A DNA stretch of 64,000 nucleotides from NCBI RefSeq assembly GCF_013415125.1, contig NZ_JACCDE010000005.1, positions 117,128 through 181,127 on the forward strand, in the 5' to 3' direction. A program made the translations under genes and the position numbers. This document shows, piece by piece, positions 46,569 through 55,302 of the stretch. Source of the DNA: Vreelandella glaciei. Its GTDB lineage: Bacteria; Pseudomonadota; Gammaproteobacteria; Pseudomonadales; Halomonadaceae. The notes below the pieces were generated by a model. The model worked only from the letters and a program-made list of their open reading frames with translations, did no database searches and was not told the origin of the DNA. Position 1 is the stretch's first letter, and the number at the start of each line of letters is the position of its first letter.

Positions 46569-47654
46569 ATGAAATCTAGATGGACAACGCCATTAACGGC
46601 TGCCTTTATTGTCAGTGCTTTGAGTTCACCGTTTAGCCTCGCGGCCGAACCTGATACTCAAGAACCTCTGGTGATCCAGGAGCAAGGCAGTTTCACCGTG
46701 GGTGGTACCATAACAACGGAGCCAGGAGAGTTTGACCCACTGAACCCTACTCAACCTGATGGTCAAACCTTTCGAGGAGACCACCTTTATACGTTTTACC
46801 AGATTCCAGACGAAGCTCGGCAACTGCCTATCGTTATGTGGCACGGCTTTGGGCAATTCTCCAAGACATGGGAGTCCACCCCGGATGGGCGTGAGGGTTT
46901 CCAAAATATCTTTCTTCGTCGCCAATACCCGGTTTATGTCATTGACCAACCGCGTCGTGGTAACGCTGGACGCAGCACGGTCGGTACCGAAATCAACCCC
47001 ACCCCTGATGAGCAGTTTTGGTTTGGGCAGTTTCGCGTGGGCGTCTGGCCAGATTATTTCGAAGGCGTACAGTTCCCGACCGATGAGGAGACGCTCGATC
47101 AGTACTTCCGTTCCATGACACCCGATACCGGTCCATTCGATATTGACATCATGTCCGACGCCGTCTCAGCCCTGTTTGACGAGATTGGCCAAGGCATCCT
47201 GTTTACACACTCTCACAGTGGCGGCATGGGATGGTCTGCAGCCATCAAGAATGATGATATCGAAGCCATCGTTGCCTTTGAGCCAGGCAGTAACTTTGTC
47301 TTCCCAGAAGATGAAGTACCTGCTCCTAAAGAAAGCTCCTTCGATACGCTGGAAGGGGTAGCGATTCCAATGAAAGATTTCGAAAAACTAACCGAGATCC
47401 CCATTATTATTTTTTATGGCGACAATATTCCTGCAGAGCCCACCGATATTCCCACCCAAGACGCTTGGCGGGTAAGACTAGAGATGGCGCGTGAGTGGAG
47501 AGATGCCGTTAACGAACATGGGGGCGACGTTACACTCGTTCACCTGCCTGAGATTGGCATTGAGGGTAATACCCACTTCCCCTTCTCGGATCTGAACAAC
47601 GTCGAAATTGCGGATCAGGTTTCTGAGTTTCTGGCCGAGAAAGGATTGGATTAA
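46569..47654 (+). CDS. Secreted alpha/beta hydrolase (esterase-like)
   Basis: The 361-aa protein has a signal peptide (TAAFIVSALSSPFSLAA-EPD) and an alpha/beta-hydrolase fold with oxyanion region IVMWHGFGQFSKTWES, nucleophile elbow THSHSGGMGW (Ser) and a C-terminal His near EGNTHFPFSDL. It resembles the Arthrobacter esterase-713 group. It probably splits esters or lactones in the periplasm. CTAAGGAGTCGGCTTGT precedes the ATG. Second secreted enzyme after the CMD-cupin fusion. Confidence 0.87.
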   Translation: MKSRWTTPLTAAFIVSALSSPFSLAAEPDTQEPLVIQEQGSFTVGGTITTEPGEFDPLNPTQPDGQTFRGDHLYTFYQIPDEARQLPIVMWHGFGQFSKTWESTPDGREGFQNIFLRRQYPVYVIDQPRRGNAGRSTVGTEINPTPDEQFWFGQFRVGVWPDYFEGVQFPTDEETLDQYFRSMTPDTGPFDIDIMSDAVSALFDEIGQGILFTHSHSGGMGWSAAIKNDDIEAIVAFEPGSNFVFPEDEVPAPKESSFDTLEGVAIPMKDFEKLTEIPIIIFYGDNIPAEPTDIPTQDAWRVRLEMAREWRDAVNEHGGDVTLVHLPEIGIEGNTHFPFSDLNNVEIADQVSEFLAEKGLD

Positions 47655-47898
47655 CGCTTGCCAACTCAACGCTAGTTAATATCGGCATCGGCATTAATAT
47701 CGCAACAGGACAAGGAAGTCCTGTTTTCCCTGCAGCCGACAGCAATGCTGCTCGAAGTATTCATGATTTCACCTCATCAGCTCATCCCAGATATTGGACT
47801 TATTCTCATCAGTCAACTCCCTTACGCTGCTATTAAAAGCGCGCTCATCACCAATAGTGCGCTCTGGGTATCGTTTGTTTAATCATCTGGAGAACTAT

Positions 47899-48960
47899 AT
47901 GAAATACACTTTATTACAGGCTGCAGTCATGGCGGCAATGACCGGTATCACTGCGAGCAGTGCTTGGGCGGCGGATTACCAAGACAATCCATTTACCTTG
48001 ACCTACGAGGACGCGATTACTGAAAACGTAAATGGCAAGGTCAATATTCATCCGGTCAGCTATGAACTTAATGGCGTGAATATTGCAGCTAATGTCTATA
48101 CCCCTGCGGGTTACGATCCGGAGCAGAGCTACCCAACCGTGGTAGTGGCCCACCCGAATGGCGGGATAAAAGAACAAGTGGCAGGTTTGTATGCACAACG
48201 CCTAGCGGAGCAGGGCTACATCACCATCGCCGCGGATGCAGCCTTTCAGGGGGCAAGTGGTGGCGAGCCACGCAATGTTGACACGCCCGCAAATCGCATC
48301 GAAGACATCCATGGCATGGCGGATTTCATCACCCAATATCCGGGCGCCAATGAGCAAAGCTTAGCCTTACTCGGCATCTGTGGCGGTGGTGGATATTCGT
48401 TGGCAGCCGCCAAAACGGATAAACGCTTCCAGTCAGTCGCAACGCTCAGCATGTTCAACTCGGGCCGCGTTCGTCGCAATGGCTATGTGGATTCGCAAAT
48501 GGACACGATCCAAGAGCGGCTGCAGGAGGCTTCGGAAGCTCGCGACCAGCAAGCGGCTGGCGGAGAAGTGCTGTATGCAGCTGAAGGTTTCACTGAACTC
48601 ACTGACGAGCAGATTGACGAGCTTCCCTTTGAGCTCTATAGCCAGGGGGCTATCTACTACGGTAGAACCCATGCACATCCGAACTCGACTGCCCGATACA
48701 CTCAGAGCAGTTTGCTAGATTTGATGCGCTGGGATGCTACTGATCAGATCGAATTGATCGACCAGCCGCTCTTAATGATCGCCGGTAGTGAGGCCGAAAC
48801 CCTCTATATGACCGAGGATGCTTTCAGCATGGCCACCGGCACAGAGAATAAGGAATTGTTCGAGATCGATGGTGCCACGCATATCGAAACCTACTGGGTT
48901 CCCGAGTATGTCGATAGCGCCGTCGATGAGTTGACCGAATTCTATGCCCGCACTTTGTAA
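47899..48960 (+). CDS. Secreted alpha/beta hydrolase with Cys at the nucleophile elbow
   Basis: The 353-aa protein has a signal (LLQAAVMAAMTGITASSAWA-ADY) and an alpha/beta-hydrolase core: VVVAHPNGGIKEQVAGLYAQ, elbow LALLGICGGGGYSLAAA and His in GATHIETYWVPEY. The elbow has Cys where most lipases have Ser, as in dienelactone hydrolases and the YcjY-like group. The ATG at 47899 with GGAG six bases upstream is chosen over an upstream in-frame start. Third secreted protein of the unit; the substrate may be a lactone or thioester. Confidence 0.86.
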   Translation: MKYTLLQAAVMAAMTGITASSAWAADYQDNPFTLTYEDAITENVNGKVNIHPVSYELNGVNIAANVYTPAGYDPEQSYPTVVVAHPNGGIKEQVAGLYAQRLAEQGYITIAADAAFQGASGGEPRNVDTPANRIEDIHGMADFITQYPGANEQSLALLGICGGGGYSLAAAKTDKRFQSVATLSMFNSGRVRRNGYVDSQMDTIQERLQEASEARDQQAAGGEVLYAAEGFTELTDEQIDELPFELYSQGAIYYGRTHAHPNSTARYTQSSLLDLMRWDATDQIELIDQPLLMIAGSEAETLYMTEDAFSMATGTENKELFEIDGATHIETYWVPEYVDSAVDELTEFYARTL

Positions 48961-49119
48961 TAAATAATTGCATCATAGTCGCTGCTATCAGTGGCCCGAC
49001 TCTCATAAGGCCAATGAAGGTGTTGCAGTCTTCACATCGAAACCGGCTTAAAGGAACCAGTGATACCCAAGTGTAGGCGACCATTAACTTCCTGACTTCA
49101 TCCCTTATTGAGTACTGAA

Positions 49120-49593
49120 ATGAAGAAGTATGCCCCCTATTTTGCCTTGTTTGCTTCAATTCTCTATTTACCCAGCGGGCAACTGCAGGCCGAGGAAAAC
49201 CGTGTCCAGTTTCCTGATCTTGATGAGTTGGTGCACTACACAACCGTAAGGCGTGGCGATGTGATGGAACATATCATGACCACTCCCGAAGCCATGGAAG
49301 CCGTAGAGGAAAGACGTTCCATACCCTACGGAACGCATTTTGTGCTCGTTGACCATCGAGATGGCGAACTCTATCGCTACTTTGTCATGGAGAAAGGCGA
49401 AGGTTTTGGTGATGACTACGATACGTCACGTAGAACCGACGACTGGCAGTTTCAATGGTTTTGGCCAGATAGATCAATTAATACCGATGAAAATACAGCC
49501 CGCTGCCAATCTTGCCACCGTCGACAGGCGTCGAGTGATTACCTGTTTACTGGCTATCGGATACCCCGATTTGATGGTTCACCCGTCGAGTAA
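49120..49593 (+). CDS. Cytochrome P460-like c-type heme protein
   Basis: The 157-aa exported protein (signal up to LQA-EEN) resembles the cytochrome P460 family: YGTHFVLVDHRDGELYRYFV, then a single c-heme motif CQSCH in TARCQSCHRRQASSDYLFTG. In the family the heme sits in a beta-sandwich pocket and can oxidise hydroxylamine or bind NO. Here, near an aldehyde oxidoreductase and just before a DUF4405 membrane protein, electron carriage is a fair alternative. ATG at 49120 is chosen; an in-frame TTG lies at 49108. Confidence 0.82.
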   Translation: MKKYAPYFALFASILYLPSGQLQAEENRVQFPDLDELVHYTTVRRGDVMEHIMTTPEAMEAVEERRSIPYGTHFVLVDHRDGELYRYFVMEKGEGFGDDYDTSRRTDDWQFQWFWPDRSINTDENTARCQSCHRRQASSDYLFTGYRIPRFDGSPVE

Positions 49594-49608
49594 TGTTAGG
49601 AGCACCAC

Positions 49609-50289
49609 GTGAGTTCAATTTTTTTGATGAGGCTGGTATTTGACCTCACTGCGGCAGGTCTGCTGTTGTTTGGCTTTTCTTATTGGTGGCTTGGTAATGT
49701 TGCCCATGAAGTCGCTGGGACAGCACTGTTTCTTCTCGTTATTATTCATAACCTTTTTAATCGGCGTTGGTATCGCACGCCCCCTAAGGCACGGCGTGCA
49801 TCACGTGAGCTTTTCAATACCGTTGTAACTTTCATACTGATGGTTGTGATGTTGGTACTGATCGTCACTAGCATACTGATCTCTAATGCTTTATCTAGCG
49901 TCATGTCAGCTTATGGCGGCTTTACAGTGATGCAAATACACACGATGGCAGCTTATTGGGCACTCGTCATCGTGGCTATCCATCTCGGGTTACGCTGGCC
50001 ATTACTCATGGGACTCGCTCGTAACGCTTTGGGCCTTCAACGCGATAGCCGTACGCGAACTGTCGTACTTCGATTAATAGTTATAATGATTGCGGTCCAT
50101 GGTGTGTGGAGTTCGTTTGAACTGGGGCTTGGGAGTAAGTTATCCATGCAAATGACACTCGATTGGTGGAACTTCGAAGAATCAGTGGCCGGCTTTTTCA
50201 TTCACTGCATAGCGATCGCCGGACTCTTCATGCTCTTGTCTTATTACGCGTCACAAGGGGTTGCAGTGGCGCAAACGCAAGGCAGGTAG
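49609..50289 (+). CDS. DUF4405 membrane protein, possible b-type cytochrome
   Basis: The 226-aa protein has five or six predicted helices. Two of them carry paired histidines exactly 14 residues apart: His33/His47 (HEVAGTALFLLVIIH) and His111/His125 (HTMAAYWALVIVAIH), the pattern for two hemes b bound between two helices, as in cytochrome b561. DUF4405 is a cytochrome b561-like family. The start is GTG at 49609 with AGGAG six bases upstream, 15 bp after the P460-like gene, so they are cotranscribed and may pass electrons to the quinone pool. Confidence 0.83.
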   Translation: MSSIFLMRLVFDLTAAGLLLFGFSYWWLGNVAHEVAGTALFLLVIIHNLFNRRWYRTPPKARRASRELFNTVVTFILMVVMLVLIVTSILISNALSSVMSAYGGFTVMQIHTMAAYWALVIVAIHLGLRWPLLMGLARNALGLQRDSRTRTVVLRLIVIMIAVHGVWSSFELGLGSKLSMQMTLDWWNFEESVAGFFIHCIAIAGLFMLLSYYASQGVAVAQTQGR

Positions 50290-50316
50290 GTCAATCCCCC
50301 ATTTTTAGAGACACAT

Positions 50317-51300
50317 TCAGAGGCTATTACGCGTTTTACCCCGCTGAACGCGTAATACATCAGCCATCACAGCAAGGGCTATTTCGGCAGGTGTTTTGCT
50401 ACCTAACGACAGGCCTATGGGCATATGGAGGCTTGCTATTTCAGCTTCGTTGAGCCCACCTGAACGACGAAGCCGCTCTGCCCTAGCGTGAGAAGTTCGT
50501 TGTGACCCCATGACTCCGATATAAAAAGCAGGAGTGCGCACGGCTTCAATCATGGCTAAATCATCAATGCGAGGATCATGCGTCAGCGCGACGATAGCGG
50601 TAGCGGCATGACAACCGCCCGATGCAATGAATACAGAAGGAAGCTGGGCACGCACTTCCACACCTGGCACATCAAAACCAGCTAGCACCTCCTCACGCGG
50701 GTCGCAGATAATCACCTCATACCCTAACCCAAGCGCGAATTGAGCACAGGCCTCGGAGACAGGCGATATTCCCGCAATAATTAAACGGGTAGCTGGTGTT
50801 AAACGAATGTGCGCCACATTGGTATTCGCGTCCCAGGTCACTCGCGGCCCAATGCCATCATCAACAACGAAGCTCCTCGCATTGCTGTTAAGTTCAATAC
50901 ACCGCGCCAATGCTTTTTGGCCTAGCAAGGTGTCACGGAATACTTCAAGGTGAACTAAAGCATCATGCTCAGGTGGCAGTCGTTCAATAAGAACATCGAG
51001 AATACCCCCACAAGGAAGGACAACGCCTGCGCCTTCAGCACCGCCCTCACCATAGCGAAGAGTGGTCATTGGTGTGTCAAACTCACCCGCGGCCAGCCGT
51101 TCAAGAAAGTCCTCCTCAACACACCCACCTGACAGCGACCCAACATACTGCCCCTCGGTACTGACAACGAATAAAGCGCCCGGTGGACGTGGCGAGGAGC
51201 CATAGGTTGCCATCACCGTGCATAGCCACACGGTGGCACCGTCACGTGCCCAAGCAAGTGCCTGCTCGATAACCTTTAGATCAAGATGCTGCATTTTCAC
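50317..51300 (-). CDS. XdhC/PaoD-type molybdenum cofactor insertion factor
   Basis: The 327-aa protein belongs to the XdhC/CoxI family, which protects, sulfurates and inserts molybdenum cofactor into xanthine-dehydrogenase-type enzymes. Visible are ATYGSSPRPPGALFVVS, GSLSGGCVEEDFL, then the Rossmann domain LIIAGISPVSEACAQFALGL and GVMGSQRTSHARAERLRRSG. It is the expected partner of PaoC (PaoD in E. coli follows paoC directly), but here it is on the opposite strand 5 kb away, convergent with the DUF4405 gene. Confidence 0.92.
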   Translation of the reverse strand: MKMQHLDLKVIEQALAWARDGATVWLCTVMATYGSSPRPPGALFVVSTEGQYVGSLSGGCVEEDFLERLAAGEFDTPMTTLRYGEGGAEGAGVVLPCGGILDVLIERLPPEHDALVHLEVFRDTLLGQKALARCIELNSNARSFVVDDGIGPRVTWDANTNVAHIRLTPATRLIIAGISPVSEACAQFALGLGYEVIICDPREEVLAGFDVPGVEVRAQLPSVFIASGGCHAATAIVALTHDPRIDDLAMIEAVRTPAFYIGVMGSQRTSHARAERLRRSGGLNEAEIASLHMPIGLSLGSKTPAEIALAVMADVLRVQRGKTRNSL

Positions 51301-51387
51301 CTCGCATCAACTGGCTAAAAGGGAAGGCAGCCAATGCATCAAAACCTAGAAGCCATCGTGTTAAACGTCATTTAATTAAACAGCTGA

Positions 51388-52815
51388 TTAACTCAATGCT
51401 CTCGTTGCTGCGTTTGATGCTGGCACGATCATGAATAGCGCCACCAATAGGGCTAAGCACACCATAATGCTGCCTCCCAAAACAGCCACTGAGATTTGAT
51501 GGCTGAGCAGAGTGATTCCCGTTAAAGGTGCATTGCTGGCATGGGCAAAAAAAGCGATCAAGATACCAAGCCCAAGTGTTCCACCCATTTGGTGGGCCAC
51601 GTTGACCATGCCTGAAGCTGCACCTTGATCGTCAGAGTGGACTTGGCTAACACCGGCGACGGTCAGCGGGCCCAGTGCTGAGCCGTTGCCGAGTCCAATC
51701 AATAACATGGGTAGCGCTATTCCAGACCAATAACTGGCATTCTCATCGGCTAGCGAAAGCCAAAACATACCCACAGCGAGTAGCGCTAAAGAAAGGCATA
51801 ACACGCCACCGTTGCCAAAACGGCGTGTCAATATAGGCACCGAAAGTGCAGCGACAAAGGTAGGTATGGTCATAGGTAAGAAGCCAATACCCGCTTGCAA
51901 TGGCGAGAACCCCAACACGAGCTGCATAAACTGAGTGGAAAAAAAGAAAAAACTTACCATTGCACCAAGAAACAGTAGACGACCTAAATAGGCACCGACC
52001 CTTTCACGACTGGCGAAGAGCCTTAAGGGTAGCATTGGCTGAGATACACGCTGTTCAGTAACAATAAAAAGTGCAAGCAACCCAATCGAGATGGCTAACA
52101 CTCCCAAGGTGCTCACTGCCAACCAGCCCACCTCAGTGGAGTGAACAATGGCATAAACCAATGCCCCCATACCGAGGGTAGAGCTGACTGCGCCTACCAG
52201 ATCAAAAGCCCCTTTTTGTCGTGAGGTCTCGCTCAATACATTCATTGCCGTGGCAATCAGAGCCAAGCCAATGGGCACATTCATAAAAAAGCCCACCCGC
52301 CAAGAAAGCTGATCAGCGAATATCCCCCCTAGCACCAGCCCCAAGCTAGCACCGCCCCCCGCTACCATCGAATAATACGCCAATGCCCGAGTCCTCTCAG
52401 GCCCTTCCGGAAAGGTTGTTGATATTAGCGCTAATACTGAAGGCGCTAAAATAGCCGCCCCTATGCCTTGTATCCCCCGCGCAATAATCAGCCAGTACGG
52501 TGTTTGTGCCAAACCTATCGCAAGCGATGACAAGGTAAATATCCATAGGCCTACTAGCAACATTCTCTTACGGCCCAACAGATCGCCTGCGCGCGCGGCT
52601 AATAATAAAAAACCACCAAAAAAAAGCGTGTAGATATTTTGTACCCACGACAATCCCACTGAAGTAAAGCCGAGATCATCGCGTATCTCAGGCAGTCCCG
52701 TTACGACAATGGAGATATCGAGAACAATCATTAAATAACTGATTAACACTACACCCAACACTGCGCTGGGGTGACCATTAATTAAGCGGCTGTCAGCCGA
52801 CTCACTTGACGACAT
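51388..52815 (-). CDS. MFS exporter, DHA2-like
   Basis: The 475-aa protein has about 14 helices and DHA2-type motifs: VLDISIVVTGLPEIRDDLGF in TM1, LLAARAGDLLGRKRMLLVGL (motif A) and RGIQGIGAAILAPSVLAL. It probably exports a toxic organic compound or a product of the island's enzymes by proton antiport. Divergent from the LysR gene; the 251-bp gap contains a perfect palindrome. GGAG lies before the ATG. Confidence 0.9.
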   Translation of the reverse strand: MSSSESADSRLINGHPSAVLGVVLISYLMIVLDISIVVTGLPEIRDDLGFTSVGLSWVQNIYTLFFGGFLLLAARAGDLLGRKRMLLVGLWIFTLSSLAIGLAQTPYWLIIARGIQGIGAAILAPSVLALISTTFPEGPERTRALAYYSMVAGGGASLGLVLGGIFADQLSWRVGFFMNVPIGLALIATAMNVLSETSRQKGAFDLVGAVSSTLGMGALVYAIVHSTEVGWLAVSTLGVLAISIGLLALFIVTEQRVSQPMLPLRLFASRERVGAYLGRLLFLGAMVSFFFFSTQFMQLVLGFSPLQAGIGFLPMTIPTFVAALSVPILTRRFGNGGVLCLSLALLAVGMFWLSLADENASYWSGIALPMLLIGLGNGSALGPLTVAGVSQVHSDDQGAASGMVNVAHQMGGTLGLGILIAFFAHASNAPLTGITLLSHQISVAVLGGSIMVCLALLVALFMIVPASNAATRALS

Positions 52816-52878
52816 TATTCACTCCTTAAACCAAGGCATCTATTCTTAACCTGCAATTAGCGGGCATGGCTCATAATG

Positions 52879-52893
52879 TTCAGGTGTCCTGAA
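52879..52893. promoter_or_regulatory. Palindromic operator between MFS and LysR genes
   Basis: TTCAGGTGTCCTGAA is a perfect 6-3-6 inverted repeat, 64 bp upstream of the MFS start and 174 bp from the LysR gene. It shares a 10-bp core with a site upstream of the cupin gene. It is a candidate LysR operator. Confidence 0.5.
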
Positions 52894-53066
52894 TAGGGTG
52901 AGGCAGCGATGGCAATACAGCGCATGCTGGTGCGTTGTGCTATGGCCTACCCATCAGCTCCGTAACAGCGAGTAGCGGTGCAAAAAGTAGTGATAAGACT
53001 TTAGCAAAAGGCAATTTTTATGATTAGATAGCAAAATATGGATGAGCTAATGAAGGAAATTCATCA

Positions 53067-53960
53067 ATGTCGCGCGATAATTTCAATGATTTACACGCAT
53101 TTCTCATGGTCGCCAAAAAGGGCAGCTTCACGCGGGCCGCTGCAGAGTTAGGTGTATCACAATCGGCTCTTAGTCATGCCATGCGCGGCTTAGAAGAAAG
53201 GTTGGGCATCCGCTTGTTAATGCGTACCACAAGAAGCGTCTCACCTACCAATGCAGGTGAACGGTTAATTCGCACTATAGGTCCTTGCTTTGAAGACATT
53301 CAGTCAGAGCTAACCGCCCTCAACGAACTACGTGACAAGCCAGCAGGTACTATCAGGCTTTCAAGTAGCAGCCACGCTGCCGATTATATTTTAATACCCA
53401 AGCTACAACCGTTTTTAAAGGAGTACCCAGATATTCAAGTTGAGATCAATGTAGATAATGGATTAACGGATATTGTCTCTGAACGGTTTGATGCAGGTGT
53501 CCGGCTTGGCGAACGCGTCGCGAAAGATATGATAGCTACTCGAATAGGCCCTAATATGCGGATGGTTGTTGTAGCAGCACCGGATTATTTTGAGCGTTAT
53601 TCACAGCCAAAAGATCCCCATGAGTTGACTGACCATAATTGTATTAATTTCCGGTTTCCAACCCACGGTGGTTTATATATGTGGGAATTTGAGAAGAAAG
53701 GCCATGCAATGAACGTATCGACAGAGGGGCAACTTATCGTCAACAATACTCAACAACAAATAAATGCCACGTTAGCGGGCGTAGGGTTAGGTTTCGTCCC
53801 AGAAGATATGGTGGTGGAATACATTAAATCTGGGCAGCTAATTCAAGTGTTAGATGATTGGTGCCCTTCCTTCCCTGGATTTCATCTCTATTATCCAAAT
53901 CGACGTCAACCATCGCCCGCTTTTTCACTGCTATTGGAGGCATTACGCTCATCTTCATAG
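53067..53960 (+). CDS. LysR-family transcriptional regulator
   Basis: The 297-aa regulator has the N-terminal winged helix (FLMVAKKGSFTRAAAELGVS QS..) and the substrate-binding domain (about 90-295). The stretch TRAAAELGVSQSALSHAMRG and LLMRTTRSVSPTNAGERL put it in the CrgA-like LysR group common near aldehyde or quinone reductases. It is divergent from the MFS gene and lies in the middle of the island, so it probably controls it. Codon use and base composition are more AT-rich than in the paoABC genes. Confidence 0.93.
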   Translation: MSRDNFNDLHAFLMVAKKGSFTRAAAELGVSQSALSHAMRGLEERLGIRLLMRTTRSVSPTNAGERLIRTIGPCFEDIQSELTALNELRDKPAGTIRLSSSSHAADYILIPKLQPFLKEYPDIQVEINVDNGLTDIVSERFDAGVRLGERVAKDMIATRIGPNMRMVVVAAPDYFERYSQPKDPHELTDHNCINFRFPTHGGLYMWEFEKKGHAMNVSTEGQLIVNNTQQQINATLAGVGLGFVPEDMVVEYIKSGQLIQVLDDWCPSFPGFHLYYPNRRQPSPAFSLLLEALRSSS

Positions 53961-54122
53961 GCGCGGCAACACTATTGATGAGTTCAATTCATAGCCACAT
54001 CCCAATTTATACCTCTAATGCTTATTACTGCATGGCATTATGGTGATGCAATCTGATACATATTTTTTAAAAGCCAATCGTGTATCGATCTAAAGTCGCT
54101 ACTCACTTTAAGGGGTATGTAG

Positions 54123-55259
54123 TTGAAATCTCGATGGAAAAAAATTCTAGGTGTTCTATTACTTCTGGTTTTATCTATTGGCGTGGCTGGGTATGCTTAC
54201 CTTCAATCTCCAAAATTTGGTGCGCCGCCCGATCAAGAGAGCTTAGCGCTTTTTCAACAATCTCCAAATTATTCAGACGGGATTTTTCATAACCTAGAGC
54301 CAATCCCTGAGATCACAATGGAATCAGACTCCGATCGCGGCTGGTTAGACTTTTTCTTTACTGGAGATAGCGGAAGAGCACCCCCACAGGCGTTACCTAC
54401 AGTAAAGACAAACTTACATGAAATAGAACAAAGCGAAGACATCATTGTTTGGTTAGGGCACTCCTCATTTTATGTACAAGTGGCGGGGCAACGTATTTTA
54501 ATCGACCCAGTCCTTAGTCAAAATGCCTCACCTATCCCCTTCACCATCCAAGCATTTGAAGGGACGAGCATCTATACCGTAGAAGATATCCCTGATATCG
54601 ATTATGTCTTAATTTCCCATGATCACTGGGATCATTTGGATTATCCCACGGTGATGGCGTTAAAGGATCAAATCGATAACGTTATCGTAGGGCTGGGTGT
54701 GGGTTCACACTTTCGAAGCTGGGGATTTGATAATGATCAGATTATTGAAACCGATTGGAACACTCAAATAAGCCTGGATGACGAACTAGTTATCCATGTA
54801 CTTCCCGCACGTCATTATTCAGGCCGCCTGTTTCAACGTAATCAGACGCTTTGGGTATCTTTTGGCATTCAATCACCACAAAGGCAACTGTATTTCAGTG
54901 GTGATAGCGGCTATGGAAGCCACTTTCAAATTATAGCCAATGCGTTAGGCGCAGTAGATGTAGCCATGCTAGATGCAGGCCAATACGATGAACAATGGCG
55001 TTTTACGCACATGACGCCTGAAGATGCCGCTCAAGCGGGCCGCGACCTAAGGGCGACGGGGGTTATACCGGCTCATGTAGGAAGGTTTTCGCTCGCCTTT
55101 CACGATTGGGACGACCCATTTAACCAGTTGGCAGGTCTTGAGCAAGATGAACCGTTCGGGCTGTTAACTCCACGTATTGGTGAAGTTATTGAGCTAGCTT
55201 CTTTGTCAGAGCTTGATTTCAACCAGTGGTGGAATATCGACGACACTTCAGATAACTAA
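54123..55259 (+). CDS. MBL-fold metal-dependent hydrolase with N-terminal membrane anchor
   Basis: The 378-aa protein has an N-terminal hydrophobic segment (ILGVLLLLVLSIGVAGYAYL), then a metallo-beta-lactamase fold of the UlaG/NAPE-PLD-like type: WLGHSSFYVQVAGQRILIDP, the metal motif SHDHWDHLD, YFSGDSGYG and VIPAHVGRFSLAFH. It should be held to the periplasmic side of the membrane and hydrolyse a phosphodiester or a lactone. The start is TTG at 54123 with AAGGGG seven bases upstream. It is followed by the flavodoxin gene. Noticeably AT-rich, with codon use unlike the core region. Confidence 0.86.
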   Translation: MKSRWKKILGVLLLLVLSIGVAGYAYLQSPKFGAPPDQESLALFQQSPNYSDGIFHNLEPIPEITMESDSDRGWLDFFFTGDSGRAPPQALPTVKTNLHEIEQSEDIIVWLGHSSFYVQVAGQRILIDPVLSQNASPIPFTIQAFEGTSIYTVEDIPDIDYVLISHDHWDHLDYPTVMALKDQIDNVIVGLGVGSHFRSWGFDNDQIIETDWNTQISLDDELVIHVLPARHYSGRLFQRNQTLWVSFGIQSPQRQLYFSGDSGYGSHFQIIANALGAVDVAMLDAGQYDEQWRFTHMTPEDAAQAGRDLRATGVIPAHVGRFSLAFHDWDDPFNQLAGLEQDEPFGLLTPRIGEVIELASLSELDFNQWWNIDDTSDN

Positions 55260-55302
55260 GCGTAATTGACACTTAATCCGTCTATTTAATGGATAATACC
55301 CT

